A stretch of DNA of 7,921 bases from DASXTS01 sp036402215 (GTDB lineage: Bacteria; Actinomycetota; Actinomycetes; Mycobacteriales; Pseudonocardiaceae). Within the stretch, counting starts at the first letter, position 1, and each line of letters opens with the position of its first letter. Shown piece after piece: positions 1 to 6,715 of the stretch. The stretch is from contig DASWTI010000025.1 of the NCBI GenBank assembly GCA_036402215.1, positions 1 through 7,921 on the forward strand. The letters are read 5' to 3'. Below the pieces are notes generated by a model, which was not told the DNA's origin, ran no database searches, and saw only the letters and a list, made by a program, of their open reading frames with translations. The translations under genes and the position numbers were made by a program.

Positions 1-21
1 TCCGCCACTACCTCCGCGGCG

Positions 22-599
22 GGACCACCCCCGCGCGTGCGGGGACGACTGCCCGGCCGCGTCCTCGTACGTGGCGAGCCGCGGACCACCCCCGCGCGTG
101 CGGGGACGACGGCTCACGTTCACCGAGCGCGGCGTCATCCAGAGGACCACCCCCGCGCGTGCGGGGACGACCTGCGCGACGTGGTGTTCGCCGGCGGTGA
201 GCCGGGACCACCCCCGCGCGTGCGGGGACGACACCCAGCAGGACTACGCGGGCAAGCCTCACCTGGGACCACCCCCGCGCGTGCGGGGACGACTCCTGTG
301 GGGCCAGGCGGTCCTGGGGTCCGACGGGACCACCCCCGCGCGTGCGGGGACGACCGGAGAGGACCCGTCCGGGTGGGACTGCTCCGGGGACCACCCCCGC
401 GCGTGCGGGGACGACCGAACATGGCTGGGCCGGCAAGGCCGACGCCTGGGGACCACCCCCGCGCGTGCGGGGACGACGGTGCCCGCCGCAGGTAGCTCCG
501 CGCTCGTTCAGGACCACCCCCGCGCGTGCGGGGACGACGCGGCCCGTGCCGGCCGCCGACCGAGCACGCGCGGACCACCCCCGCGCGTGCGGGGACGAC
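22..599 (-). CRISPR. Type I-E CRISPR array 1 (10 repeats, continues past left edge)
   Basis: Ten identical 28-nt repeats start at 22, 83, 144, 205, 266, 327, 388, 450, 511 and 572. They enclose nine full spacers of 33 nt (34 nt at 416-449), and a partial spacer fills 1-21. On the + strand each repeat begins GGACCAC, has stem arms CCCCGC and GCGGGG around a GCGT loop, and ends ACGAC. Read on the - strand this matches the E. coli I-E repeat layout: five bases, a 6-bp stem with a 4-nt loop, then the 5' handle, here GTGGTCC plus one spacer-specific base. The 61-bp period is typical of I-E (29+32 or 28+33). Polarity and position downstream of cas2 place the leader at the right end, so the repeat at 572-599 is the newest. 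No repeat has decayed, which fits a leader-proximal, possibly still active array. Spacer targets cannot be identified without a search. Confidence 0.98.
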
Positions 600-719
600 G
601 CTTGCTGACCAGCGAGTTTGTAGGTGGTGAGGCCCGTTTTCATTCAGTATCTCAGCGCGGAGCCCAACAGGGGCTGTTCGGCTCCGCGCGGGCTGCTGGA
701 GCGCCGGCTGTGCCGGGCG
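600..719 (-). promoter_or_regulatory. Probable leader of CRISPR array 1
   Basis: This gap lies between the cas2 stop and the newest repeat of array 1, where I-E leaders sit. The part nearest the array (611-654) is clearly richer in A/T than the surrounding DNA, with runs such as GTTTG and GTTTTCATT on the + strand. On the - strand TGAGATACT (654-646) resembles an extended -10 element (TG, one base, then GATACT, 4 of 6 matches to TATAAT), which would start transcription about 35-40 nt before the first repeat. I see no convincing -35, because that position falls inside the hairpin at 655-689. The bases just before the first repeat (610-600, - strand GGTCAGCAAGC) are the likely Cas1-Cas2 docking edge. 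The leader role is inferred from position and composition; the exact promoter is a guess. Confidence 0.65.
655..689 (-). terminator. Strong hairpin after cas2, candidate operon terminator
   Basis: A near-perfect inverted repeat begins 30 nt after the cas2 stop. Arms GCGCGGAGCC (655-664) and GGCTCCGCGC (680-689) form 10 bp; after one mismatch (665/679) the inner arms AACAG (666-670) and CTGTT (674-678) add 5 bp around a 3-nt loop. No U-run follows on either strand, so it is not a textbook intrinsic terminator, although U-poor hairpins are often proposed as terminators in high-GC actinobacteria. By position it would end the cas mRNA before the leader of array 1. It could instead be a leader element bound by an adaptation or architectural protein. 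Confidence 0.55.
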
Positions 720-1010
720 TCAGACGGGATGAGTGCGGCGTTGGCGGGCGGCGAGGATGAGGCCGTCGTAGTCGACGGGGTGGTAGCGGTCGGGGCCGGC
801 CGTGCGAACGGTCCAGCGTTGTTCGTTGTCGGCGGGCTCGATCATCATGGCCTGGCCGTCGCCGACGCGGTCGGCGAGAACCGCCCAGAGGCGGTCGCGG
901 ACCCGTGCGCTGGGGTTGCCGACGAACACGCCGGCGCTGACCTCGATGAGCCAGCGGGTGAGGTGGCCGCGCAGGCCATCGGGGGCGGCGACGAGGACGA
1001 CGACTGTCAC
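720..1010 (-). CDS. cas2: Cas2 (type I-E), CRISPR adaptation protein
   Basis: A 96-aa I-E type Cas2 (Cas2e), close to the 94 aa of the E. coli protein. With Cas1 it forms the integrase complex, where a Cas2 dimer bridges two Cas1 dimers and sets the length of DNA captured as a spacer. A hydrophobic first strand (VVVLVAAP, 3-10) is followed by LRGHLTRWLIEVSAGVFVG (13-31) and NPSARVRDRLW (32-42), which matches the Cas2e signature seen in E. coli as LRGRLAIWLLEVRAGVYVG. The C-terminal DYDGL (80-84) fits the strand that docks on Cas1. There is no C-terminal DnaQ domain, unlike the Cas2-DnaQ fusions of some I-E loci. The GTG start shares GTGA with the cas1 stop, so translation is coupled. It is the last gene of the operon. 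Confidence 0.95.
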   Translation of the reverse strand: MTVVVLVAAPDGLRGHLTRWLIEVSAGVFVGNPSARVRDRLWAVLADRVGDGQAMMIEPADNEQRWTVRTAGPDRYHPVDYDGLILAARQRRTHPV

Positions 1011-1990
1011 TGCGGTGTCTCGAGTTCGGGGCCGGTGATGCCGACGAGGGAGTCGACGTCCCAGTGGTCGGCGGTGGTGAAGGCCCAGTTGACCCCACCG
1101 GGAACGGCGCCTTCCTGTTCGTCCCAGAGGAGTTGCGCGTCGGCGTCATCGATCGCGGTGTCCGGGTCGAGAAGCAGGTCCTTGATGTCGTGCACGACGC
1201 GGGACATGAGCCGGCCGTCGGCGACCTTGTCGCGGAAGGCGGTGCGGACGTCACGTTCGCTGACGTGGCCTCGGGCGGCCAGGTCGAAGGCGAGCGGGAT
1301 GGTGTATTCGGCCTTGTAGAGGTCGGCGATGTCGAGAACGAACGACACCGCGGAGCCGGTGTGCACGAAGCCCAGTGCCGGGCTCGCGCCGATGCCGACG
1401 ATGGCGGCGTGGCACAGTCCGTAGAGGCACGAGTGGCCGGCCGACAGCAGCCGGTTGATGTCGTCACCGGCCTCGAACGGCTCCCCGGGCTTGTACCGGC
1501 GACTGTGCCAGGGCACGCCGGTTCGATCGGACTGGGCCCGGTAGAGCTTCTTGACCCGGGCGCCTTCCCGGCCGCGGAGTTGCTGCATGGTCAGCTCGTT
1601 GACGTCCTCGCCGGGGAATCGCTTGGCGTACATGCGGCGGGCCACGGCAAGGCGCTCCCGGGTGCGGCTGACCAGGTAAGCCTGCCGCATGATCAGCCCG
1701 GAGCCACGGCTCGGCCCGAGCCCGGTGGCGTACATGCGGACGCCACGCTCGCCGACCCAGCACATCGCGGTGCCGGAGTCGGCGAGCAGGCGGACGGTGG
1801 CGTGCGTGACGCGGGTGCCCGGTCCGATGAGGACGGTGGCCACCATCGCGGCCGGTAGTCGCACGGTGCGTTCCCGGTTGATCAGCACCACGGCGTTCTC
1901 GTCGCGGTCCACATGGCAGCGTTCGACGTAGACCGTGGAGAGCCGGTCCTCGACGCGGTGCAGGTCGAGGGGATCGGCGAGCCACCACAC
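1007..1990 (-). CDS. cas1: Cas1 (type I-E), CRISPR integrase
   Basis: A 327-aa Cas1e, the metal-dependent integrase that inserts spacers at the leader-repeat junction. The N-terminal beta domain spans roughly residues 1-90 (STVYVERCHVDRDE at 18-31, then VRLPAAMVATVLIGPGTRVT), and an alpha-helical catalytic domain follows. The catalytic set can be placed: E142 in GREGARVKKLY, H210 in GFVHTGSA and D220/D223 in VLDIADLYK. These correspond to E141, H208, D218 and D221 of E. coli Cas1, so the enzyme looks intact. Length is a little over the E. coli 305 aa because of the C-terminal tail (about 290-327), which is Trp/Asp-rich (WAFTTADHWDVDSL) as in other actinobacterial homologues. The GTG start lies 1 nt after the cas6e stop, and the stop overlaps the cas2 GTG. 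Confidence 0.97.
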   Translation of the reverse strand: MWWLADPLDLHRVEDRLSTVYVERCHVDRDENAVVLINRERTVRLPAAMVATVLIGPGTRVTHATVRLLADSGTAMCWVGERGVRMYATGLGPSRGSGLIMRQAYLVSRTRERLAVARRMYAKRFPGEDVNELTMQQLRGREGARVKKLYRAQSDRTGVPWHSRRYKPGEPFEAGDDINRLLSAGHSCLYGLCHAAIVGIGASPALGFVHTGSAVSFVLDIADLYKAEYTIPLAFDLAARGHVSERDVRTAFRDKVADGRLMSRVVHDIKDLLLDPDTAIDDADAQLLWDEQEGAVPGGVNWAFTTADHWDVDSLVGITGPELETPQ

Positions 1991-1991
1991 G

Positions 1992-2696
1992 TCAGCCGCC
2001 GGTGGGGGCGAGGGTGATCAACCCGCAGCCATACGCACGTGCGGGGCCGACTCCGCCGAGCAGGCTGGAGACGGCAGCGTCGACGTCGGCGATGCGAAGC
2101 CTGCCCTCGAAGGTCGCGGTCTCGATGGTGACCGGGCCGCTCGGCTTGCGGAACGCCATGCGGCGACGCGCGGTGAGCAGCACGTCGGGGTGGCCGGCGG
2201 TCGTGGCCGGGATCTCGAAGCCCCAGGTGCCGGCCTTGGTGAGGAACCAGTCGAGCTGCTGGGCCGCGGTGCGGTGGGGTACCCGGATGCCGCGTGGCCT
2301 GGGGCTGCCCTCCAGGTGCCTGCGCTGGGCAGGGGTGGGCGCCAGGAGGTTCTTGGTCGTCACCGTGGGGTTGGCCCGCAACCGGAAGGCGAACTCGCGG
2401 CCCTTCTGCACCCGGTCCAGCAGCGGCTTGTAGGAGCGGACCGTGGCCTGCTCGTCGAGCGAGCTGGGCCAGCCGGCCCGCTCGATGATGTGCTCCCACG
2501 ACGGGCTGCTCGCGGTGAGCACCAGCAGGCACGCGCGGTGCGGGCCGTCCTCCTCCAGCCGCCAGAGCACGCGCTCGGTGACCGGCTGACGGCTGAGACC
2601 GCCGAGGACCGCGGCGTGGGTGACCTGCGGGTTACCGATGAGCTTCTGGGCGCCGGTGCGCAGCGGGTTGAGCCAGATACGGGACAGGAAGGCCAT
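1992..2696 (-). CDS. cas6e: Cas6e (Cse3/CasE), crRNA-processing endoribonuclease
   Basis: A 234-aa Cas6e with two ferredoxin-like folds. It cuts the precursor crRNA at the 3' base of each repeat hairpin and stays bound as part of Cascade. The N-terminus FLSRIWLNP (3-11) is typical of the family. H27 in NPQVTHAAV aligns with the catalytic His of Thermus Cse3 (H26) and E. coli CasE (H20). The C-terminal glycine-rich loop GGVGPARAYGCG (214-225) is the family hallmark. I chose the ATG at 2696, 2 nt after the cas5e stop and preceded by a GGGG-containing purine stretch. The reading frame stays open further upstream, but that part lies inside cas5e and has no family resemblance. Given the repeat, cleavage after GCGGGG on the - strand would leave a GUGGUCC-N 5' handle. 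Confidence 0.95.
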   Translation of the reverse strand: MAFLSRIWLNPLRTGAQKLIGNPQVTHAAVLGGLSRQPVTERVLWRLEEDGPHRACLLVLTASSPSWEHIIERAGWPSSLDEQATVRSYKPLLDRVQKGREFAFRLRANPTVTTKNLLAPTPAQRRHLEGSPRPRGIRVPHRTAAQQLDWFLTKAGTWGFEIPATTAGHPDVLLTARRRMAFRKPSGPVTIETATFEGRLRIADVDAAVSSLLGGVGPARAYGCGLITLAPTGG

Positions 2697-2698
2697 CG

Positions 2699-3454
2699 TC
2701 ACCACCCCAGCAACGCGAACGGATCGTGCTCGGTCGTCGGCGCGGGCTCCGCCGCCGGGTCGGTCACGGTCACCCAGCCGTGGCTGACGCTCCTGGTGGC
2801 GAACGACCGTCGCAGCGGGTCGAAGGTCGACGGCACGTCGGAACGCAGATCGTCTCCGGCGCGGTCGTCGATCGTGACCGGCAGCCGCACCTCGGCGCGG
2901 GTCCCGGCCTGCCACGGGACGGCGGCGAGCACCGTGGTCACCTCTCCCGGCCAGAGCTCGTCGGCCGGCGGGTCCAGCACGAGCGGCTGGGTGGGCACGC
3001 ACGACCGGCGGCCCAGCGCGAGCGGGAAGGCCGGTCGGCGGAGGGCGTCACGCAGGGCGTGCAGCAACTCGCCGGGGCCGCCGACGGCGGCGACGAACAC
3101 GGCGTCCTGCAGGTAGAAGCGCGTGGTGACGTGGGTGGCCTTGGCGGGCGACGTCGGCTTCTGCGCACCCTTGCCGGTGACGGCGGCGGACAGCAGTGGA
3201 CGGCCGCGCAGGTCGCTCACCGTGTGGTAGTCGCGCAGCAGCGTGCCGGGCCGATCGGTGCGGATGCCGAGCGTGAGGCCGATCAGGTCCTCGATCGGAT
3301 CGGTGCGCCGCCGGCCCTGCGCGGCGGCCAGCAGGCCGACGATGCCGCTCTTGGTGGGCTCGGCGTCGGTGTCGCGGCGGTTGAACCGGCTGTGCGAGCC
3401 CCACGACTGCAACGGCCCGGCCAGCCGCAGTACCAGGCAGTGCTCGGTGGTCAC
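2699..3454 (-). CDS. cas5e: Cas5e (CasD), Cascade subunit holding the crRNA 5' handle
   Basis: A 251-aa Cas5e, a RAMP protein that binds the crRNA 5' handle and links Cas8e to the Cas7 backbone. Family motifs in order: CLVLRLAGPLQSWGS (6-20), PTKSGIVGLLAAAQG (33-47, the segment that forms the thumb base), RDYHTVSD (74-81), RFYLQDAVFVAAV (112-124) and ALGRRSCVPTQPL (146-158). These are the landmarks of the I-E subfamily. Length is typical (E. coli 224 aa, actinobacterial members about 230-260). The GTG start at 3454 shares GTGA with the cas7e stop. An upstream extension of the frame exists but overlaps cas7e and is rich in Arg/Gly shadow sequence, so I rejected it. No damage is visible. Confidence 0.95.
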   Translation of the reverse strand: MTTEHCLVLRLAGPLQSWGSHSRFNRRDTDAEPTKSGIVGLLAAAQGRRRTDPIEDLIGLTLGIRTDRPGTLLRDYHTVSDLRGRPLLSAAVTGKGAQKPTSPAKATHVTTRFYLQDAVFVAAVGGPGELLHALRDALRRPAFPLALGRRSCVPTQPLVLDPPADELWPGEVTTVLAAVPWQAGTRAEVRLPVTIDDRAGDDLRSDVPSTFDPLRRSFATRSVSHGWVTVTDPAAEPAPTTEHDPFALLGW

Positions 3455-4578
3455 GCCAGCCGCTCCCGCGCCGCGTCGGTGACAGCGGTGACCAGATCGG
3501 GGAAGGGGAGCGGCGTCCCGAGTACCTCCGCGTCGCCGTCGCCGGCCGGGGTGTAGGTGGACGCGACGAGCAGGGGGTTCAGCCCCCACTGATCGTGGGC
3601 ACGGCGCAGCTCGGCGACCAGGAGCCGCTGGGACTCGGTGAGGATGCCCTGGCTGGAGCGGACCGGCGTCTCGAACGCGGAGACCAGGTTCACCGGCTGG
3701 TCGTCGCGCAGCACGACGCTGACCAGGCTGGGCAGCGTGCGGTGGGCGAAGGTGTTCTCGTGGCCGGTCGGCATGGACCGGCAGAAGGCGTCCACGAACC
3801 GGCCGAGGGCCTCGACGGTGGCCTCCGCATCGTCGTCCAGGTTCACCCGTAGCTGGTGCAGCCCGACGGTGGCGAACCGGTACAGCGTTGCGGAGTTGAA
3901 CTCGACGGTGCCGATCATGCCCGCGCCCGCGTCGTCGCCGCCGGCCCGGTCCTTCTCGTCGTCCACCGCGGTGAAGTAGTCGAACTCGATCTCGACGGCG
4001 TGCGTGGAGATCGCGTGCGCCACCTGGGTGGCCGCGTCGACGTTGAGGGCTGCCACGTCGGCCACCATGCGCCCGAACAGGGCGACGTCGATCGGGTGCC
4101 CCTTGCCGAGTTCGTCACGCAGCGGCAGCGCCTTGACCGCGGCCGCCAGCGCCTTGTCGTCGGCGGCGACCAGTTCCGTGACCTGTTCCGCCAGCAGCGC
4201 GACGAGCCGATCGAGCTGGGCCAGCCCGAAGAACAGCAGGTAGGACGTCTCGTTCGGCCGCTTCTTGTCGAGCGTGACGTCCAAGGCACCCGGCACGACT
4301 GCGGCGATCCGCTGGGCCTGGTCCAGATCGATGCCGGTGCGCTCGTACAGGCGCTGCGCCACCAACGCGGGCAGCCGCTTGGTGCGGGTGGCGGCCGGTG
4401 CCTGTTCCTTGTCGGTGAAAGCCTTGCGGGTGGCCCGCTTCCACGCCTGGGACGACACCCGGGCCCGCCGAGCGCCGCCGTAGATGGCCTGCTTGGGGCT
4501 GCCGGCGTCGTCCCGGTTGAGGTTCGACGGCGGGACCGTCTGCAGGATGTGGATGTCGGCGTAGATCCGGGTGCTCAC
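3451..4578 (-). CDS. cas7e: Cas7e (Cse4/CasC), Cascade backbone subunit
   Basis: A 375-aa Cas7e (E. coli 363 aa), six copies of which polymerise along the crRNA spacer to form the Cascade backbone. The N-terminus is diagnostic: IYADIHILQTVPPSNLNRDD (5-24), then IYGGARRARVSSQAWKRA (32-49), with the conserved basic Ser/Gln segment that contacts the crRNA. Further landmarks are VEIEFDYFTAVDD (195-207), GTVEFNSATLYRFATV (223-238) and MPTGHENTFAHRTLP (269-283). All are intact and I see no frameshift. The GTG start overlaps the cse2 stop (GTGA), and the stop overlaps the cas5e GTG. Backbone subunits are needed in excess; nothing in the sequence, such as an internal promoter or processing site, shows how that would be achieved. 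Confidence 0.97.
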   Translation of the reverse strand: MSTRIYADIHILQTVPPSNLNRDDAGSPKQAIYGGARRARVSSQAWKRATRKAFTDKEQAPAATRTKRLPALVAQRLYERTGIDLDQAQRIAAVVPGALDVTLDKKRPNETSYLLFFGLAQLDRLVALLAEQVTELVAADDKALAAAVKALPLRDELGKGHPIDVALFGRMVADVAALNVDAATQVAHAISTHAVEIEFDYFTAVDDEKDRAGGDDAGAGMIGTVEFNSATLYRFATVGLHQLRVNLDDDAEATVEALGRFVDAFCRSMPTGHENTFAHRTLPSLVSVVLRDDQPVNLVSAFETPVRSSQGILTESQRLLVAELRRAHDQWGLNPLLVASTYTPAGDGDAEVLGTPLPFPDLVTAVTDAARERLA

Positions 4579-5186
4579 TGCTGGGCTCCTGTGCTGGTGG
4601 ACGTGGGGTCGTCGGGTGTGCTGGTGCCGTCACCGGCGGCAGGACGGAGGAAGTACTGGCTGCCCCAGCGGCGGCGGACGGCGCCGACCTGGTCGGCCGA
4701 CTGCCAGGCCACGAGGTCCTTGAACAGCGCGTCGTAGTCGAGGGGCTGGGGGATGGTGCGGAGCTGGGTGACCAAGCCGCGCAGGTGCAGGGTCAGCTCG
4801 GTGAGCGACGTGGCGGTGGCGGCCGCGGAGAACCTGCGGTCCACCGCGTCGTCGCTGAACTTCCCGCTGTCGCGCAACGCCCGCATCGCGGTGCCGAGCC
4901 CCGGCCCGGTGCGGTGCATCGGCGCCGCATGCGACTGCTGGTGCACGGCGAACAAGGTCAGGGCCGCGTGCTCGGCGGACAGTTTCTTGCTGACCGTGCC
5001 GTCGGTGCGGAGGTGCAGGTAGAACGGCCACATCGCCGGCACGGTGCCGGGCTCACGGCCGAGGCCCCGCCGCAGCGCCGCCAGCTCCGCGCCGGGCGGC
5101 CAGATCTTCGACGGCGGCAGGCCCGGCCGGCGCCCGGCCCAGTACGGCTTGCGGGTGGCCTCGGTGTCGTCGTCGGTGTCGGTCAT
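4575..5186 (-). CDS. cse2: Cse2 (CasB/Cas11e), Cascade small subunit
   Basis: A 203-aa, mainly helical Cse2. Two copies form the belly of Cascade and stabilise the displaced strand of the R-loop. Recognisable segments: AELAALRRGLGREPG (33-47), MWPFYLHL (52-59), EHAALTLFAVHQQS (72-85), DRRFSAAATATSLTELTLHL (116-135) and LDYDALFKDLVAWQ (149-162), then RRRWGSQYF (171-179). Basic residues in these helices are the usual DNA contacts. The tail after residue 183 (GDGTSTPDDPTSTSTGAQQ) is low-complexity and probably disordered. The ATG at 5186 shares ATGA with the cas8e stop. A longer open frame upstream lies entirely inside cas8e and is a shadow. Confidence 0.94.
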   Translation of the reverse strand: MTDTDDDTEATRKPYWAGRRPGLPPSKIWPPGAELAALRRGLGREPGTVPAMWPFYLHLRTDGTVSKKLSAEHAALTLFAVHQQSHAAPMHRTGPGLGTAMRALRDSGKFSDDAVDRRFSAAATATSLTELTLHLRGLVTQLRTIPQPLDYDALFKDLVAWQSADQVGAVRRRWGSQYFLRPAAGDGTSTPDDPTSTSTGAQQ

Positions 5187-6712
5187 GAGCGGTCTCCGGT
5201 GGTCACAGGGGTGGGCCGGCCGAGAACGTCGTTGAGCCGGCGGCGGAAGAACGCCTCCGCGGTGGAGGCGCGGAGCTGCACCTTCTCGTTCAGTTCGCGG
5301 CCCAGGAACGCGGTGGGTGGCAGCGCGTCCACCGCCCGGTTCGCGGCGGACAGGGCGAGCCGCCGCGCGGTCGACCGCCACGCCTGCTCGGCGTCGTCAG
5401 TGCGGTCCGGTTCCCGTTGCAGGCCGCCGAGCAACCGGCGGACCGGGCCGGTGAACTCGTGCACCAGCGCGTCGCCGAGCCGCGTTCCCTTGTCCCACGG
5501 CAGCTTGTCCGCGCCCACGGCCTGCCGCAGGTCGTCGCCGAGCTTGTTCATGGCGACGCGCAACGCCTCTGCCTCGTCCACGATCTGCAACAGCAGGTCA
5601 TGCACCGCGTTGCCGAGCGGCAGGGCCGCGACCGGCAGCGGGATCAAGTCCACCATGACGTCCTCGACCACCGCCGACTGGTTGCCATAGGCCACCCCGA
5701 CGGTGAGGACCTGCAGGGCCAGGTCCTCCGGGACCCGCTCCTGCACCCGCAGCGCACCGAGCTGGGTGATCAGCAGGCTGCTCGACTCGCCTGCGCCGTC
5801 GCCGGCGGTGTCGGTGGCCAGCAGGCTGGTCAGGCCGCGCCAGGCGGCGCGCCCCGGCTGGTGCCGCAGCGGTCGTTGTGCCGCGGTCTTCGGGTCCCGT
5901 CGCCAGGCGGTGTGAGGTTCGACGTGGTGGTCGACGGTGCCGAGCCGATCTCCCGCCGCCAGCACCACGGACCGGACCAGGCCGTCGTCGTCGCGGACGA
6001 GCCGGATGCGCCGGGCCTGCCAGGTGAGTAGGTCGAGGAGCCCCTTCGGGCTGCCGCTCGGGTTCCAGGCGGGTGTCGCCGGTGCGTTCGTCCACTGTGG
6101 ACGGTCGTCGCGTTCGAGGCCCTGCCGGATGATCGGTGTGTTGAGCATCAGGGTCTCGAACAGCGTGGCGCCCATCGGGACGACCACGCCGAGCTGGCCG
6201 AGGGGGCCGGTTGGGTTGCCCGTCGTCTTTCCGGCGCTCATCAGCGGGTCATCGACGGCGCCGGACTTGATCGCCGCCGTGTCCCAGCAGTGCGCTGCGA
6301 GCAGCGCCCTGGCGGCCTCGGCCGGGGTGAGCGGTGGCCCGGCCTCTGTCCGGGACGTGAACAGCGGGACGTTGTTGCCGGTTGCCACCGCGGGCAGCAG
6401 CAGCGACACCGGCTTCGTCTCGTTCTTCTCCGTCCGCAGCCCGGCGACCTGGGCGAACGGCTGAGTGGCGTCGAACAGGTCGAAGTGGTCACGCCACTGC
6501 TTCAGGTAGCTCTGGATCCGGCCGGCATCGAAGCGGCCGGCCGTCCAGCGCGCCTCCCACTCCTGCTCCGAGGTCGGTGCGCCCAGCGCATGCAGGACGA
6601 CGGGCAGCAACACCTGCCGCAGCACGGCCACGGTCTCCAGCGGGGCCTCCAGCCCCAGGCCGTCCATCTCGTGCGCCTGGGTCTCGACCCGGCGCATCTC
6701 ATCGAGATCCAC
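5183..6712 (-). CDS. cas8e: Cas8e (Cse1/CasA), Cascade large subunit, apparently lacking its N-terminus
   Basis: A 509-aa open frame for the large Cascade subunit, which reads the PAM, starts target unwinding and recruits Cas3. Family landmarks: AVLRQVLLPVVLHALG (29-44), FDLFDATQPFAQVAGL (77-92), LLLPAVATGNNVPLFTS (104-120), GPLGQLGVVVPMGATLFETL (169-188), LDLLTWQARRIRLV (226-239), and a helical C-terminal bundle from about 370 to 500. What is missing is the usual opening, a strand with a 'PWIPV'-like motif some 20-35 residues before the first helix (NWIPV in E. coli). Only ALPVV, encoded just upstream of the GTG at 6712, faintly recalls it, and an in-frame TAG at 6730-6728 closes the frame. 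None of the candidate starts (GTG 6712, ATG 6697, ATG 6667) has a ribosome-binding site, and no other frame upstream supplies the missing part. I read this as a 5' truncation; a divergent N-terminus is the alternative. Identity is sure, the start is not. Confidence 0.88.
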   Translation of the reverse strand: MDLDEMRRVETQAHEMDGLGLEAPLETVAVLRQVLLPVVLHALGAPTSEQEWEARWTAGRFDAGRIQSYLKQWRDHFDLFDATQPFAQVAGLRTEKNETKPVSLLLPAVATGNNVPLFTSRTEAGPPLTPAEAARALLAAHCWDTAAIKSGAVDDPLMSAGKTTGNPTGPLGQLGVVVPMGATLFETLMLNTPIIRQGLERDDRPQWTNAPATPAWNPSGSPKGLLDLLTWQARRIRLVRDDDGLVRSVVLAAGDRLGTVDHHVEPHTAWRRDPKTAAQRPLRHQPGRAAWRGLTSLLATDTAGDGAGESSSLLITQLGALRVQERVPEDLALQVLTVGVAYGNQSAVVEDVMVDLIPLPVAALPLGNAVHDLLLQIVDEAEALRVAMNKLGDDLRQAVGADKLPWDKGTRLGDALVHEFTGPVRRLLGGLQREPDRTDDAEQAWRSTARRLALSAANRAVDALPPTAFLGRELNEKVQLRASTAEAFFRRRLNDVLGRPTPVTTGDRS

Positions 6713-6715
6713 AAC

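Noticed and set aside
8..760. Open frames of up to about 230 aa across array 1 on both strands
   Set aside because: They encode repeated blocks such as SPHARGWS, PARAG or PPPRVRGR with a 61-bp period, the usual false proteins read from a GC-rich I-E array.
720..1010. Cas2-DnaQ fusion
   Set aside because: The frame ends at residue 96, straight after the Cas2e fold, and the following 120 bp contain no exonuclease sequence.
2697..3002. N-terminal extension of cas6e
   Set aside because: The extra residues lie within cas5e and are Arg/Gly-rich shadow sequence; the ATG at 2696 matches the family start and operon spacing.
1935..3116. 393-aa open frame on the + strand opposite cas1, cas6e and cas5e
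   Set aside because: It runs antisense through three well-identified cas genes and reflects high GC at third positions. The same holds for the + strand frames at 1064-1858, 3856-4737 and 4785-5690.
3455..3589. N-terminal extension of cas5e
   Set aside because: The extension overlaps the end of cas7e and has no Cas5 character; the GTG at 3454 gives the canonical LxGPLQSWG start region.
5187..5381. N-terminal extension of cse2
   Set aside because: It lies inside the cas8e C-terminal coding region and is low-complexity; the ATG at 5186 gives a normal-length Cse2.
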